A stretch of 64,000 bases of DNA, taken from Dugong dugon (lineage: Eukaryota; Chordata; Mammalia; Sirenia; Dugongidae). Of this stretch, positions 32,195 to 43,364 are shown piece by piece (the stretch's first letter is position 1; each line of letters starts with the position of its first letter). The notes under the pieces are model-generated. The model was not told the origin of the DNA. It did not search any database and was given only the letters and a program-made list of their open reading frames with translations. The position numbers and the translations under genes were made by a program. The stretch is from assembly GCA_030035585.1 (NCBI GenBank), contig CM057477.1:61981447-62045446 (forward strand), written 5' to 3'.

Positions 32195-32965
32195 ACTTCT
32201 CATAATTTCTTTCATCAAAATGCACGGGGACTTCAAAAACAATTTTCTGTCTCTCTACTGAAGCACAACAAATTGTTCACACCTGTCCTGACTGCCAATG
32301 CTTTTCTCCCACATCCTTTGCTGCTGGCGTCAACCCACGCGGTCTAGTAGCCAATCAATTGTGGCAAATGGATGTAACACACTATACTCCCTTTGGGAAA
32401 CTTAAATATCTCCATGTGTCCATAGATACATGTTCTGGGTTTCTTTATGCTACAGCCCTTTCTGGGGAACATTCTACTCATGCCTGTCGTCACTTTACCT
32501 AAGCCATTGCAACTATGGGATGCCCCCAAGCCCTTAAAACTGGTAATGGTCCTGCATATACTTCTGCTAAATTTCAACAATTTTGTGCCACTTGGAATAT
32601 TCTTCATACCACTGGCATTCCTTATAACTCTCAGAGGCAAGCCATAATTGAACGTGCCCATCATACTCTCAAACAGCTCTTAAATAAACAAAAGGGGGAA
32701 AAGATGATGGGTCTAGAGTACGTGACCAGAATGAAAGACTTGCCAAAGCTCTCCTTACCTTTACCTTTTTATCGGTTGCCAAAGATGGTCGTACTGCTGC
32801 AGAACGACATTTTATCCCCTCTGACACCGGACCTCGCCCACAGATCCTCTATAAAGATCTTCAAAATCCCTCTGTCTGGCAAGGACCTGTAGAATTATTA
32901 ACCTGGGGGCGAGGGTATGCAGCTGTTTTGTCTCCTACAGGCCCACTTTGGATTCCTGCTTGACT
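32195..32965 (+). pseudogene. pol: Retroviral integrase, broken, with a lost catalytic Asp
   Basis: Integrates proviral DNA. An HHCC zinc domain is suggested by HNFFH and CPDC, which lie in different frames. In the catalytic core the first Asp is in MDVTHY (32371-32373). The second should be in KTDNGPAY, but the codon at 32542-32544 is ggt, giving KTGNGPAY. The Glu is in AIIERAH (32650-32652), exactly 35 residues further on. A TAA at 32500-32502 lies inside the core. The C-terminal LLTWGRGYAAV and GPLWIPA segment is in another frame (32883-32960). Confidence 0.88.
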
Positions 32966-33071
32966 AGTAAAACCATATCATGACCCAGCGACAGCCACCA
33001 CCCTTCCACTGGCCAGTCGATCTAATTCAAGAGCGACAACTGACACCATCACCCCTTCCCTTGGGGAAAGA

Positions 33072-35026
33072 ATGAACAACAGAGCTCTGTAATACCAGTA
33101 ACATTGGGAGGTCCGAAAGCCCTCTCCTCCAAAGCTGAACATATCCTCTCAACTACAGGTGCCCCACTTACACCTGAAAATCTATTTCTAACTATGGTCT
33201 CCTTTGTGACCTTCAATTATCAACAGGTATGTGTTTTCTTCCTCCTCCTTTCTCAGGTACTAACAACTTCTGCCTCAACCACCTACTGGGCTCATGTTCT
33301 TAGCCCCCCTGTCTTCCACCCAGTTACTTGGGAAGAACCAGAGCCCCCTCTTTCTTCTAATGATACTAACGTTACTGGAGGACAGTATTTGGCCTATTCC
33401 AAACCACTTACTAACTCCCCTGAAGAGGGATGGTTTGTACTGTCCACAAATTGGACACTCTATGCTGACGCCCTTCCTTTGTGTTTCACTACTTAGCCAC
33501 GCACTGCTTCTGCGTGCGTGCCTATACTAGAACAATGGTATATGAATTACATTTACTACAGTGGCACCTATAAGCAACCAACCTATTCTAAGCAATTTTT
33601 TGTTAAAGCCATAGGCATTAATGGCACGTTCAGTGCCTATATTACTCACTCACCTCCTTCCATCCCTGTATGTCAACACCCACACCTATCTCTTACAGAC
33701 CCTATCGATAATACTTGGGTTATTTGTCAAACTACTAACTTTTCTTCATATTCTCTCCCTTTCAAGATTTCACTAGAAAATTGGGGCCCTCAAGGTTTAA
33801 TTTTATTACCAAATCGCTCTACTTGGCAGTGGGCAGCCCCATACCATTATCAAGGACATTCTAAGTCCTGGAACCCTGGCCTAGCTGAACCCATTCTTCG
33901 CTTATGTTTTTCAACTACTCATTTCTTCCCATTAAAAATCCTTTCTTGGTGATTAGGTCTCCCTTTTTATGAAAGAACCCTTCATTCAGGAGCCTTTCTG
34001 AAGGGGACAGAGGATGCTGAGAACCCACTCCCCAAATTAAAATGGACTCTCCATGACCATAACATTCTGTGCTTATATGCATGTCTCGACCATACATTTT
34101 TGCTATAACTTCTAGTCCTCCAGATATTATTAAAGTAAACGCCTCTTTTCAATTAACATTATCCAATGGCTCTGCTTGGATTACTCCATGTCTGTCCAGA
34201 CAAAATGTCTCCACTCTTAACATCAATTCTGTATTTGTTCTTTGACAAAAAGGCCACCTTCGGCTACCCGTTAACCTTACACGCCCTTGGCAAGATGGTT
34301 CCCCCCTTGCTCAGGTTGTTAATATATTACAGAAAATACGAACTAAAAGGTTTCTTGGAATTCTCATAGCCTCTATTATCACAGCCACTGCTATTGCCGC
34401 TACGGCAGCTACTGCCACCGTAGCTCTCTCCCAATCTATTCAGACTGCCCAGCAGTTGAACACTTATATGCAAAATGTTACTTCTGAAATGCAAACTATA
34501 GCACATATTGATGAAGAGATCCTCAAGCGTCTGGGTGCTTTAGAAACCTCAGTCCTTTGGCTTGGAGAGTGACAGGAAGCCGTATGGGAACATTCCCAAC
34601 TAACCTGTGATGCTGAATACACTCTTCTTTGTTGCAGCCCTTCCATATAATGAATCTTGGAAGGATGTTAAAAGTAATCTTTTAGCTAGCTTCACTTCTC
34701 CATTGAAAAGTGATATTCAAAAATTACAATTTCAATTACAAGAACAGCTCTTGAGATTACAATCAGAGTCTAATAAGGCTACGCTTAATATACTTAATGA
34801 TTTTGCCTACTGGCTCAATCCCACACATTGGTTCTCTGGACTCAATCTCCGTGTCTGGATCCTTTTTGCTATAGAATGTTTAATAGTCTTGTGCCTCCTT
34901 ATAGTCATCCGTTGTCTCTACTCCCTGAAGATCTCCCATCACCAACAGAAGTCAGCCTTCTATGCCTGGACCATTCGCTACCAGTTACCTAAACAGGAGA
35001 CAGGAAAAATAAAGACCTCCTCTTAA
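33072..35026 (+). pseudogene. env: Retroviral envelope glycoprotein, broken
   Basis: Env mediates receptor binding (SU) and membrane fusion (TM). An ATG at 33072 overlaps the pol end but its frame closes after six codons. The main SU frame is 33104-33952, with a hydrophobic signal-like VCVFFLLLSQVL, several N-x-S/T sites and a TAG at 33494-33496. The SU/TM boundary carries RTKR at about 34339-34350, followed by a hydrophobic Ala- and Thr-rich fusion-peptide-like stretch. A TGA at 34570-34572 and a shift near 34648 follow. The last frame (to 35026) holds one membrane helix at about 34846-34920 and a short Lys-rich tail. Not translatable as one protein. Confidence 0.88.
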
Positions 35027-35891
35027 GAAGGCCCTTCCTATGCTATTATTTTGATAATCAGTAATTACCTGTATTTTGTTAGTCAGTAAGTTCCCAATGA
35101 AAATTTGATATGTGTCCACTCCTCTATATTTACTGCTTCTCCTAGTTAGATGCTTCTGTATAGATAGATTTCTAAGTTAGATGATTCCTTTCCAATTGAT
35201 AGTAAATTTGTGTAAATCAGTGTTTGTTTGATTGTTAAATCCTTTATGATGTATAAATTGCCCTTCCTAGTGATTCCCTTCCAAGTATAGTGAAGCTGTG
35301 TAAATCATTGCTTGTTTGATTGTTAATGAATCTTTGAGCCTTTATAAATCTTTAAGCCTTTAAGAATAATAATTTCAGTGGATGTTAAAAGTTAGTGTTT
35401 ACCTGACAAAATGAGAGTCAGAGGAAACCCATTGGCCCAACAATCAGGGTATTGTCGGTACAAAGGATTATTATAAGATCATCCTCTATTGTCATACACA
35501 CCTAAAAGGCACATTGAGTCCACTCACTCCAGCTATGCAACTGATAAGAGCATTGCTCTTACTTAGTAACTTGGTGAAGAACCAGATGGTATCCGGTGGA
35601 AAACCAGCACCGTGAGTTTAAAGAGCTTGCTATGGCAGCCATCTAGGCAACTAAGTCCAGGTATTACTCATAGCTATGCTACTTCTCCTCCTTAAACATA
35701 TGGAGTGTGCCCCAGCTGTAGCTGGGCTCACAAGGGCTCACAAGGACTCACTAAGATGCCAGGCCCTGAGGTGTGGAGACAGTAGCTGAGATAATCTTGG
35801 ATTTTATCTCGTAGAGAAAATTTTACTTTGTCCTACCAGACACTTGTTGGACCAGTGAAAATCCTCTTGATTCTTATTCCATTAACTAAAC
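35027..35891 (+). other. Non-coding retroviral segment between env and PPT
   Basis: About 860 bases without a long frame. It contains the direct repeats at 35183-35326 and a small tandem ggctcacaa array near 35729-35755. The length is unusually large for a simple retrovirus, so it may hold an RNA element or lost sequence. Confidence 0.7.
35183..35326 (+). repeat. Diverged direct repeat near the 3' end of the provirus
   Basis: Unit 1 (35183-35238) and unit 2 (35272-35326) share gattcc(c/t)ttccaa, a tgtgtaaatca block and gtttgattgttaa, with a period of 89 bases. The position between env and the 3' LTR is where degenerate repeats form export elements in some betaretroviruses. Confidence 0.8.
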
Positions 35892-35904
35892 AAAAGGGGG
35901 GAAA
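35892..35904 (+). promoter_or_regulatory. Polypurine tract
   Basis: aaaaggggggaaa lies immediately before the 3' LTR TGTGGGG and would prime plus-strand DNA synthesis. Confidence 0.92.
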
Positions 35905-36254
35905 TGTGGGGTTATGTGCCATTAAAATATGGATGTATAAAGGCCTCTATGCTGCACATGTTGAGACTTGTCCCCAACATGTTGAGACTTGTCACGACTT
36001 GTTTTTCCAAACCCGTTATTGGTTGGCTTGTTTACCTGAATTCCTCCTCCCTTGCCCGAAACTTATTGTTATTCACCCAAAGCCCATTGTTCTGTTATTT
36101 GCTTCACTGTTTGCTGTATTGACTATAAAATAAACTCCTGGGACTGAAGCCGAGGTTCAACTCCTCAGAGTGACCCTCCTGGCCCCACTTCTCTGTAAGA
36201 GTTGTGGCATTGGTTATTGTCTCTGCTGTCCCGACAACCGTTGCCGCTGTGACA
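35905..36254 (+). repeat. 3' LTR
   Basis: 350 bp, TGTGGGG to GTGACA. It carries an insertion relative to the 5' LTR (ctgtaagagttg near 36192-36205). TATA and AATAAA overlap at 36124-36134. The terminal CA is followed by the duplication atgaag. Confidence 0.95.
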
Positions 36255-36260
36255 ATGAAG
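36255..36260. repeat. Target-site duplication, right copy
   Basis: atgaag, identical to 27725-27730. Confidence 0.9.
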
Positions 36261-37185
36261 AAAGACAAAAAGTGAAAAAGAGACAGAAGAAAACAAAACA
36301 AAGAAACAAAAAAACCCCAAAAAAACCAACCCCCCCAAAAAAAGATGAAAAAAGAAATGCCCCCAGGGGTGTCACTTTGCCTCTGTGCAGAGTAAGGGAG
36401 TATATCCCAAGCTGCATGGCACTGCCTGGCCAAAAGTGGTTCCCAAGCAGAGAAAAGAAAAAGAAAACAAACAAACAAATCAAAACACAACAGATCAGAA
36501 CAAACCAAAAAAAAGTCCCAGGGGTCCCACCAGCTCAGTGGCCCAGGCTGGGAAGCAGTTCCACAGTGGAGCAGCACCTCGAAGCCCCCTAGGAAGAAAT
36601 AAAGATGGCCACAGAGCCAAGTATTTGATAGAAAGGAGGGGGAGGTGTTGAGAGGTAAGGAAGAAATCTAATCAAGTGAAAAAAGCAACACCAGCAGCCA
36701 ACAAATGGCAATCAGGGAGCTGGCCAGTATGGGCTGGTGGAATCCAAGCAACACCAGGGTGAAGCTGGTGCTTCCTGGCCAAGAGACTGTGGCCTCGGGA
36801 AGCAGAGGTAGTTGAGTGGGGGTGAAGAAGGGTTGTGGGTGAGAAAGTGTATATTGTTGGTTACCAGTTGTTCTGTGTCCTGCTGGAAGCTCCGTGAAGC
36901 TGCTTTCTTGTACCCCCTGTTTGCCGATCTCCGATAGGAGTCCAAGATGGCAAATCTGTGCTGTGGTAGCTGATAGCGGACCTCTGCGTGTATCTCTCCT
37001 TGCTCTCTGTTCTCAGTCAGTGTCTTATTCCATTCAGTGCTTGGCTGAGTTCTTTATCTTTTCATTGGATGCTTAGGGTTTCAGGATTGACTTGTGACTC
37101 TGTTTGACTTAGTTTTTCAGATCTTTGCTGTGGAGGGAGGGTGTGGTGCTTCTGACTATAGCACCATGTTGCCCGGAAGTCTGGC
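36261..37185 (-). mobile_element. L1 5' UTR, part 2 and 5' end
   Basis: Continues the minus-strand L1 beyond the retrovirus. The terminal sequence reads, in L1 orientation, cttccgggcaacatggtgct, then agaagcaccacaccctccct. It aligns with the 5' start of the plus-strand L1 near 42940-42980. Two related units of about 155 bp lie at 36340-36610. The 5' end is near 37185. Confidence 0.85.
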
Positions 37186-37240
37186 CAGGAAAACTTTTGA
37201 TAAGAGTGTTTGACAGTGGGAATCATGAAAAGTCTAGAGC

Positions 37241-37261
37241 ACACACACACACACACACACA
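37241..37261. repeat. (AC)n microsatellite
   Basis: About ten AC units. Confidence 0.95.
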
Positions 37262-37269
37262 TCAGTAAG

Positions 37270-38883
37270 TTGTAGCTAACGTATTTTCTAATATTTTACA
37301 TTTAATTTTACTTTTAATCAAAGCTATATATGTACATAGATTAAATAGTCAAATAGTTCTATAAAGCTCGAAATGAAAAACAGTGGTTTATCTTACTCCA
37401 CTCCTTTTTAGCCCTAAATCCCATTTCATGAAGTAACCCCTTTCTGGTCTTTTAGCTGTTTCTTCTGGCATTTAGAATCATATTTCTCAATAATATAATT
37501 TTATTTCTTGATTTTCAGCTTTAGTTATTATTTATTAACTTTCTACTGTGGAAGATAGTTTAGTTCTCTTACATTTTCTCAACATGGATAACTTTAATGA
37601 ACTCAGTATGCATTATTTGCATTATTTCCTTGTCAATATTACTCATAGCATTCTTTTATACCTTTTTGTTTTCCCTGCAGTTAATATGCACTTCTTTTTC
37701 TTCATTTGTTTATTATTATTTACTATTTACTATCACTAGCTAAGGAGTCTTTGGGTGGCACGGATTGTTAAACGCTTGACTAATAGGCAAAAGATTGATG
37801 GTACAAACACAACCAGAAGCACCTCGGAAGACAGGTCTAGCGATCTGCTTCCAAAAGGTCACAGCCTTGAAAACCCGATGGAGCAGTTCTACTCTGCACC
37901 CATGGGGTCACCATGAGTCGCAATCAACTGGAAGGCAACTAACAACACCATACTAATTGTTTTTGAACTCTCTGCCAGAAATACAAATCCCCTGTGAATA
38001 TATTATATCAGATAGTCTATCACATCATTTTTTTCCTTGAAGATATCTCTCTTATAACCCTTGATTCTCACTCCAATCTGGACTGACTGATCTCTGTCTT
38101 GCAGACGTTGCCGTGGAATCTTCCTTTGTCACCATCTTTGTGATTCCCTTTTTCTCCTGTGTTATCTCCCTTGCTTCCCATGTCTTCCTCTTTCTTGGTT
38201 TATTCTACTGTTTTGATTCAGCACATCTTGTAGTAACTTCCTAGGGAAGAGTTTACAGAAGGTAAATTTTTTGAGACCTTGCTGTGTTTATTCTAATCTT
38301 GAATTAATTGATTTTTTTTGACTAGATTGTTAGATTGAAAATTTTCCCTTGGAATTTTGAAGACATCTTTCTATTATCTTCTAGCTCTTGGTGCTGCAGT
38401 CTGTTATTTGGCAATTGTTATAATAACATGCTGCATTTAATGTTAGTTTGATACTTGATTCTTGGTATGTGACCTGTTTTTCATCCCTTGGACAGTTTTA
38501 GGATTTCCTCTTTGTCCTTCAGCTTCTACATTTTCATGCCTATATGGACTGATGTGGACCTGTGGTCATGCATTGTGCTAGGCATTTTGTGGATTCTTCC
38601 ATTTGGAAGCCAATTTTTTAAATCCATATACACTTCCAAATTATTTCTCTAATTATTTCTACCCCTCTGCTTTCTTTCTCTCCTTCTTAAGATTCTATTA
38701 AAATGATGTTGTACCTCTGGATTTATCCTCTAATTTTCTTATCCTTCTCTTGTATTTTTTAGCTCTTAAACTACCTGTCATACTTTCTCCTTGACTTCCT
38801 AAATGTTATCTTTTAGCCCTTCTATTAAAATTTCATTTCTGCTGTTTTTTTCCTAATTCCCAATAGTTTGTTTTTGTTCATTA
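37270..38883 (-). repeat. Ancient L1/HAL1-like sequence, antisense
   Basis: T-rich DNA whose phrases (gaagacatctttctattatc, ttaggatttcctctttgtcc) resemble reversed old L1 or HAL1 ORF1 regions. It continues beyond the younger L1 at 40316-41350 and carries an AfroSINE at 37740. No open ORF. The family name is uncertain. Confidence 0.45.
37740..37955 (+). mobile_element. AfroSINE copy
   Basis: aaggagtctttgggtggcac, then gcgatctgcttccaaaaggt, then the tail gtcaccatgagtcgcaatca and ggcaactaacaaca. Confidence 0.85.
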
Positions 38884-38898
38884 AATTTCCCTTCTTTA
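38884..38898. repeat. L1 target-site duplication, left
   Basis: aatttcccttcttta, matched by aatttccttctttta at 40300-40314 with a one-base length change in a C run. Confidence 0.65.
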
Positions 38899-40299
38899 AT
38901 GCAAATCAAAACTACAATGAGATACCATCTCAATCCAACATTACTGGCACTAATTAAAAAAACAAAACAGAAAATAACAAATGTTGGAGAGGTTGCAAGG
39001 AGACTGGAACTCTTTGCACTGCTGGTGGGAATGTAAAATGGTACAACCACTATAGAAAATGATATGGAACCTCATTAAAAAGCTAGAAATAGAAATACCA
39101 TACAATCCAGCAATCCCACTGCTAGGAATATATCCTAGAGAAACAAGAGCCATCATACAAATAGACATATGCACACCTGTGTTCATTGCAGCATTACTCA
39201 CAATAGCAAAAAGATGGAAACAACGTAAATGCCCATCAACAGATGGATGGATAAACAAATTATGGCACATACACACAATGGAATACTACCCAATGATAAA
39301 GAACAATGATGAACAACATGGATGATTCTGGAGGGTATTACGCTGAGTAAAATAAGCCAATCACAGAAGGGCAAATACTGCATGATACTATTATTATAAA
39401 AGCCCAAGAAAAGGTTTACACATAGAATAAAACAATCTTTGATGGTTACAAGGGAGGGGAGGGATGGGGAGAGGAAATCACTAACTACGTAGTAGACAAA
39501 TGTTAACTTTGGTGAAGGGAAAGACAATACACAATATACAGGAAGTCAGCACAACTTGACCAAGGCAAAGCCATAGAAGCTTCCTAGACACACCCAAATA
39601 TCTTGAAGGACCAAGTTACTGGGGCTGAGGGTTGGGGACCATGGTCTCAGGGGACATCTAGGTCAATTGGTATAACATAATTCATGAAGAAAATGCTCTA
39701 TATCCTACTTTGCTGAGTAGCTTCCGAGGTTTTAAAAGCTTGCGAGCAGCTGTCTCAAATACATCTATTGGTCCCATTCAGTCCGGAGCAAAGGAGAATG
39801 AAGAAAACCAAAGACACAAGGAAAATATTTGTCCAAAAGACTAATGGACCGCGTGAACCACAGCTTCTACCAGCCTGAGGCCAGGAGAACTAGATGGTGC
39901 TGGCTACCACCACCAAAGGCTTTGACAGGGATCACAATAGAGGGTCCTGGACAGAGTGGGAGAAAATTGTAGAACCAAATTCAAATTCAAATTCGCAAAA
40001 AAAGACCAGACCAGCGTATAAAACAAAATTACACAGGTGAGGAACGTGCTTCTTAGTTCAGTCAAGTGTAGGAGACCAAATGGGCAGCACCTGCCCAAGC
40101 AAAGATGAGAAGGCAGGAAGGGACAGGAAAACTGGACGAATGGACGCGGAGAACCTAGGGTGGAAAGGGAAAGGGGAAGAGTGCTGACATATTGCGGGCA
40201 TTGCAACCAATCTCTCAAAACAATTTGTGTATAAATTTTTAAATGGGAAACTAATTTGCACTATTAACTTTCACCTAAGACACAGTAAAAATTTTTTTT
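38899..40299 (+). mobile_element. L1, 5'-truncated (about 1.4 kb)
   Basis: Starts inside the ORF2 C-terminal region (atgcaaatcaaaactacaat) and ends at the 3' terminus (tttcacctaagacacagtaaaaa). Flanked by a 14-15 bp imperfect target duplication. The ORF2 end is readable at about 39059-39325. Confidence 0.88.
39059..39325 (+). pseudogene. L1 ORF2 C-terminal remnant
   Basis: An 88-codon frame with IPYNPAIPLLGIYPRETRAI and a DGWINKLWHIHTMEYY block, the conserved end of L1 ORF2. The endonuclease and RT are absent by 5' truncation, so there is no activity. The frame is lost shortly after 39325. Confidence 0.85.
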
Positions 40300-40315
40300 A
40301 ATTTCCTTCTTTTAG

Positions 40316-41350
40316 CTTCCTTTTCTTGTTAATGGATGCTATATTATTTTCATTTCTCTGAGGATTATGAGGATCAGTTACTATCTTTGTCTGTTTGACC
40401 ATTTCTTCTGCTTTATGCAGTGCCTCTCTTTTCTTTGAATCTTTTTTTCTGTTTTTGTTTGTTTGTTTTGGTCTATATCCTTCATGTCACAGATATTTCT
40501 CACATTCAGTGTTACTACTGGATGTCTATAATATTTGAGGTATGAAAAATGCTGCTTATAAACTCTGTGTGAGTGGATGGGCCTTGCTGAGTAGTGGGCT
40601 TTACACTAAACTAATCTGGCTAAGATGTTTCCTTAGAGAAACCCCAGCTTGGCAATATCTGTAGACCTTTCTCCTGTAGAGCACAATTCTGCTCTGACAC
40701 ACTTGGGGTCGCCATGAGTTGGAGTCCACTGGAAAGCAAGTGGATTTTTTTGTTTTTTTCTCGGCTGGTCAATTTCCCTAGAGGTGACTTCTCCAGTTTC
40801 ACGCCTGAGGGTTTTGAGTTCCTGCCAGCATTCTGGGACTGAGTCAGGGAAGGGGCCGGGGCTAGGGTGGGGAGGGTTCACCTTTCAGAAGTTTCACTTT
40901 TGGCATGTTCTCCCTGTTTTTAGGGCTGTTCTCCAGTATTATATTTTGTGTTGTATCCTTGAGGCCATCATCTCTCTGGCTCAATCTCTCCAGTGAATAA
41001 ACCTCTTGTTTTCTCTCAGTGTGGGGATAGAGGAGGGCATTTGGCTGAGCAAGGTAGGGGAGGAAATCTGTGGGTATAACTGCATCTTACACAGATTTCA
41101 ACTAAGCCTTTGGCTTTCAGCCTCACATTGAAACCCCTCGTTTCAGAGGTAATTGATATCCCCAATTACTGAGGCTCTCTGTGGTTTTGTGGCAGGCATT
41201 TGCCTCTTTCTAGACTTACCTCGAAGCTTCCCCACCCCAAACTTCTTCCAGGCTTCTAGTTTCCAAAGTTAGTAACCTCTTATCCTTCTGATTGCCAGAT
41301 TTCAAAATTGTATTGTTGTTATTTCTTTTCCTGTTATGTTTGTACTTGTG
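40316..41350 (-). repeat. Ancient L1/HAL1-like sequence, continued
   Basis: Continuation of 37270-38883 on the other side of the young L1, T-rich with no open frame. A partial AfroSINE lies at 40635-40750. Confidence 0.4.
40635..40750 (+). mobile_element. AfroSINE fragment
   Basis: agcacaattctgctctgaca is followed by gtcgccatgagttggagtcc and a T run. The head is not recognisable. Confidence 0.65.
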
Positions 41351-41377
41351 GATTTATATATTTTAATATCTTTATTA

Positions 41378-41600
41378 GATGCCCCGGTGGCACGGTGCAA
41401 TGGTTAAGTGCTTGGCTGCTAACCAAAAGGTCAGCAATTTAAACCCACCAGCATCTCCACAGGAGAAAGATGTGGCAGTCTCCTCTCATAAAAGACTGCA
41501 GGCTTGGAAACCCTATGGGACAGTTCTACTGTGTCCTATAAGGTCTCTATAAGTCAGAACTGACTTGACTGCACGTAATAACAAGAACAACACCTTTATT
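41378..41600 (+). mobile_element. AfroSINE copy
   Basis: The head gccccggtggcacggtgcaa and gctgctaaccaaaaggtcag is followed by ggagaaagatgtggcagtct. The tail is ctctataagtcagaactgac. Confidence 0.9.
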
Positions 41601-42025
41601 GTCTTCTTAGTGAGGTTTCTGGAGGAAAAGTGGTAAATACTTGTTTGCAATCTGCATTTTACCTGGAAGCTATGTAGCCAATATTTAGGAATTTGAAGAC
41701 CACTCTTGCTTGAAAATAGGGCGATCAGCTCTTGATAGATATCTCAGAAACAGAAGTCAGAATTTCTACCTTTTCCACTGCTACTGACTGATAAAGAAAA
41801 GTGCAACTCTTTACCATTTCCATATGGGGGATGGGAGAGAAAGGGATGGGAGTCAAGAAGTGTGGATCATTGCCAAGGAGACCATTTGAGAATGGATTTC
41901 TGGTCATATTTAGGTTCAAATCCCCACAAAGAGGTGCCAACATTATAATATAAAACTGCTTTTCTGGTTTTGTGTGCTTGATTATTACGGGATGGCAATG
42001 GGTTTGGTTTAAGTGTGGTGCAGAG
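41601..42025. other. Intergenic DNA, no gene seen
   Basis: Unique AT-rich DNA. Nothing recognised. Confidence 0.5.
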
Positions 42026-42410
42026 GAGCCCTGGCGGCACAGTGGTTAAAGTACTCGGCTGCTAACTGAAAGATTGGCAGATCGAACCCACCAGCCGTTC
42101 CACAGGAGAAAGATGTTCCAAGGCTGTAATTGACTTGACAACAGTGGGTTTGGTTTGGGTGGTGCAAACAGTTTTCACTTCACTACTAACCTAAAAAGAA
42201 AAATTGGTGGCACAAATTGCTGGGCTGCTAACCGGAAGGTAGACATGGTTCAAACCCACCCAACAGCTCTATGGGAGAAAGACCTGGAGATCTGCTTCTG
42301 CAAAGATTACAGACAAGCAGACCCTATAGGGGGGTTCTCAGTTCTACTCTGTGACACATGTGGTCACCATAAGTCTGAATTGACTTGACAACAATTTTTT
42401 TTAATAAAAA
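42026..42410 (+). mobile_element. Two AfroSINEs in tandem
   Basis: The first copy (42026-42160) runs from ggagccctggcggcacagtg to gacaacagtgggtttggttt and has lost its middle. The second (about 42165-42410) has gctgctaaccggaaggtaga, ggagatctgcttctgcaaag and the tail gtctgaattgacttgacaac, then a T run. Both have the same orientation. Confidence 0.85.
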
Positions 42411-42924
42411 AACAACAGAATATAATCATTATTGAACATTATTTAGGAATGATTATTTTATTCATTTGATGCAAAAACAGACCAAGTGTTGACTAATTTG
42501 AGAAATCAATAAAACATTTAGATTGACCAGAAATCCTTTAAGTATGTGAGCATATTTTAAATATTTTCTACTTAAGCTTTTAGTTTCCATGGAATTATTT
42601 CTATGTTTTACACATCAATGTCACTTGTGTTACAAACAGTCTCAGGTCATGGTTCTGGATATTCCAAAAATACACATTTAGAAACCTGACATCAATTTGT
42701 GATCATATTTTATTTTTCCATTTTGCTTTGTGCAGCTGGAAAACTAGGCTGCATTTTTTTTTTAAGAATAAAATAAATTCTGGCAGTTGAGGGTGCTCAT
42801 TGACACATGGCTCAGATACCATTGTTAATAACTTGCACAGCTTTATTCAAAATGACTGCTTTATTACCCTCCATTATTATGAATTAAGATTTATATAGCC
42901 TTAACAGTGGACAGTCAATTTTCG
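42411..42924. other. Intergenic DNA, no gene seen
   Basis: AT-rich sequence up to the L1 5' end. Nothing recognised. Confidence 0.5.
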
Positions 42925-43364
42925 GCAGGGCAGAGACAACATGGCACTATAGACAGAAGCACCATGCCGTCCCTCTACAGCAAAGACCTGAAAAACTAAA
43001 TAAAACAGTTATTATTGTAAATCCTGGAACCCTAAGCATCAAATGAAGGAATAAAGAACTCAACCAAGCATGGAATAGAGTAAGAAACTGACAGCGAACA
43101 AAGAATGATGAGAGCTACTGAGTAGAGCTCCTACCAGCTAAGGTGGCACAGATATGCATCTTGGACCATTCAGCCACCAAGAACAGCAGACAGACAGGGA
43201 GTGCAGGAAGGCAACTTCACGGAGCTCCCAGCAGGATACAGAGCACCCGGTAACCAGGGATACATGCTTTCCCACCCCCCACCCTTCTTCCCTCTGCGTG
43301 GCCTCCACTGCTTCCTGGCGGGTGGTGGGTCACTCGGCCGGAGAGACATTGGCTCTTTGCTGCT

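Larger units (their letters stand above)
27731..36254 (+). mobile_element. Class II (betaretrovirus-like) endogenous retrovirus
   Basis: A complete provirus of about 8.5 kb: LTR, PBS, gag, dut-pro, pol, env, polypurine tract, LTR, flanked by a 6-bp duplication. Class II assignment rests on several features: a dUTPase domain joined to the protease, gag sequence with the WYPLQGNLD-type matrix motif, two zinc knuckles, and an Env whose TM subunit lacks the gammaretroviral immunosuppressive motif. It lies antisense to the L1 it interrupts. gag is open; dut-pro, pol and env carry stops or shifts. It is an old copy that cannot complete a replication cycle. Confidence 0.95.

Noticed and set aside
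34351-34572. Gammaretroviral-type TM subunit with immunosuppressive motif
   Set aside because: The characteristic motif and its CX6CC context are absent. The layout after the RTKR site fits class II Env better.
36104-36592. 157-codon minus and 140-codon plus frames
   Set aside because: They run across the retroviral LTR end into A-rich L1 5' UTR. The composition (Lys and Phe runs) reflects A- and T-rich DNA.
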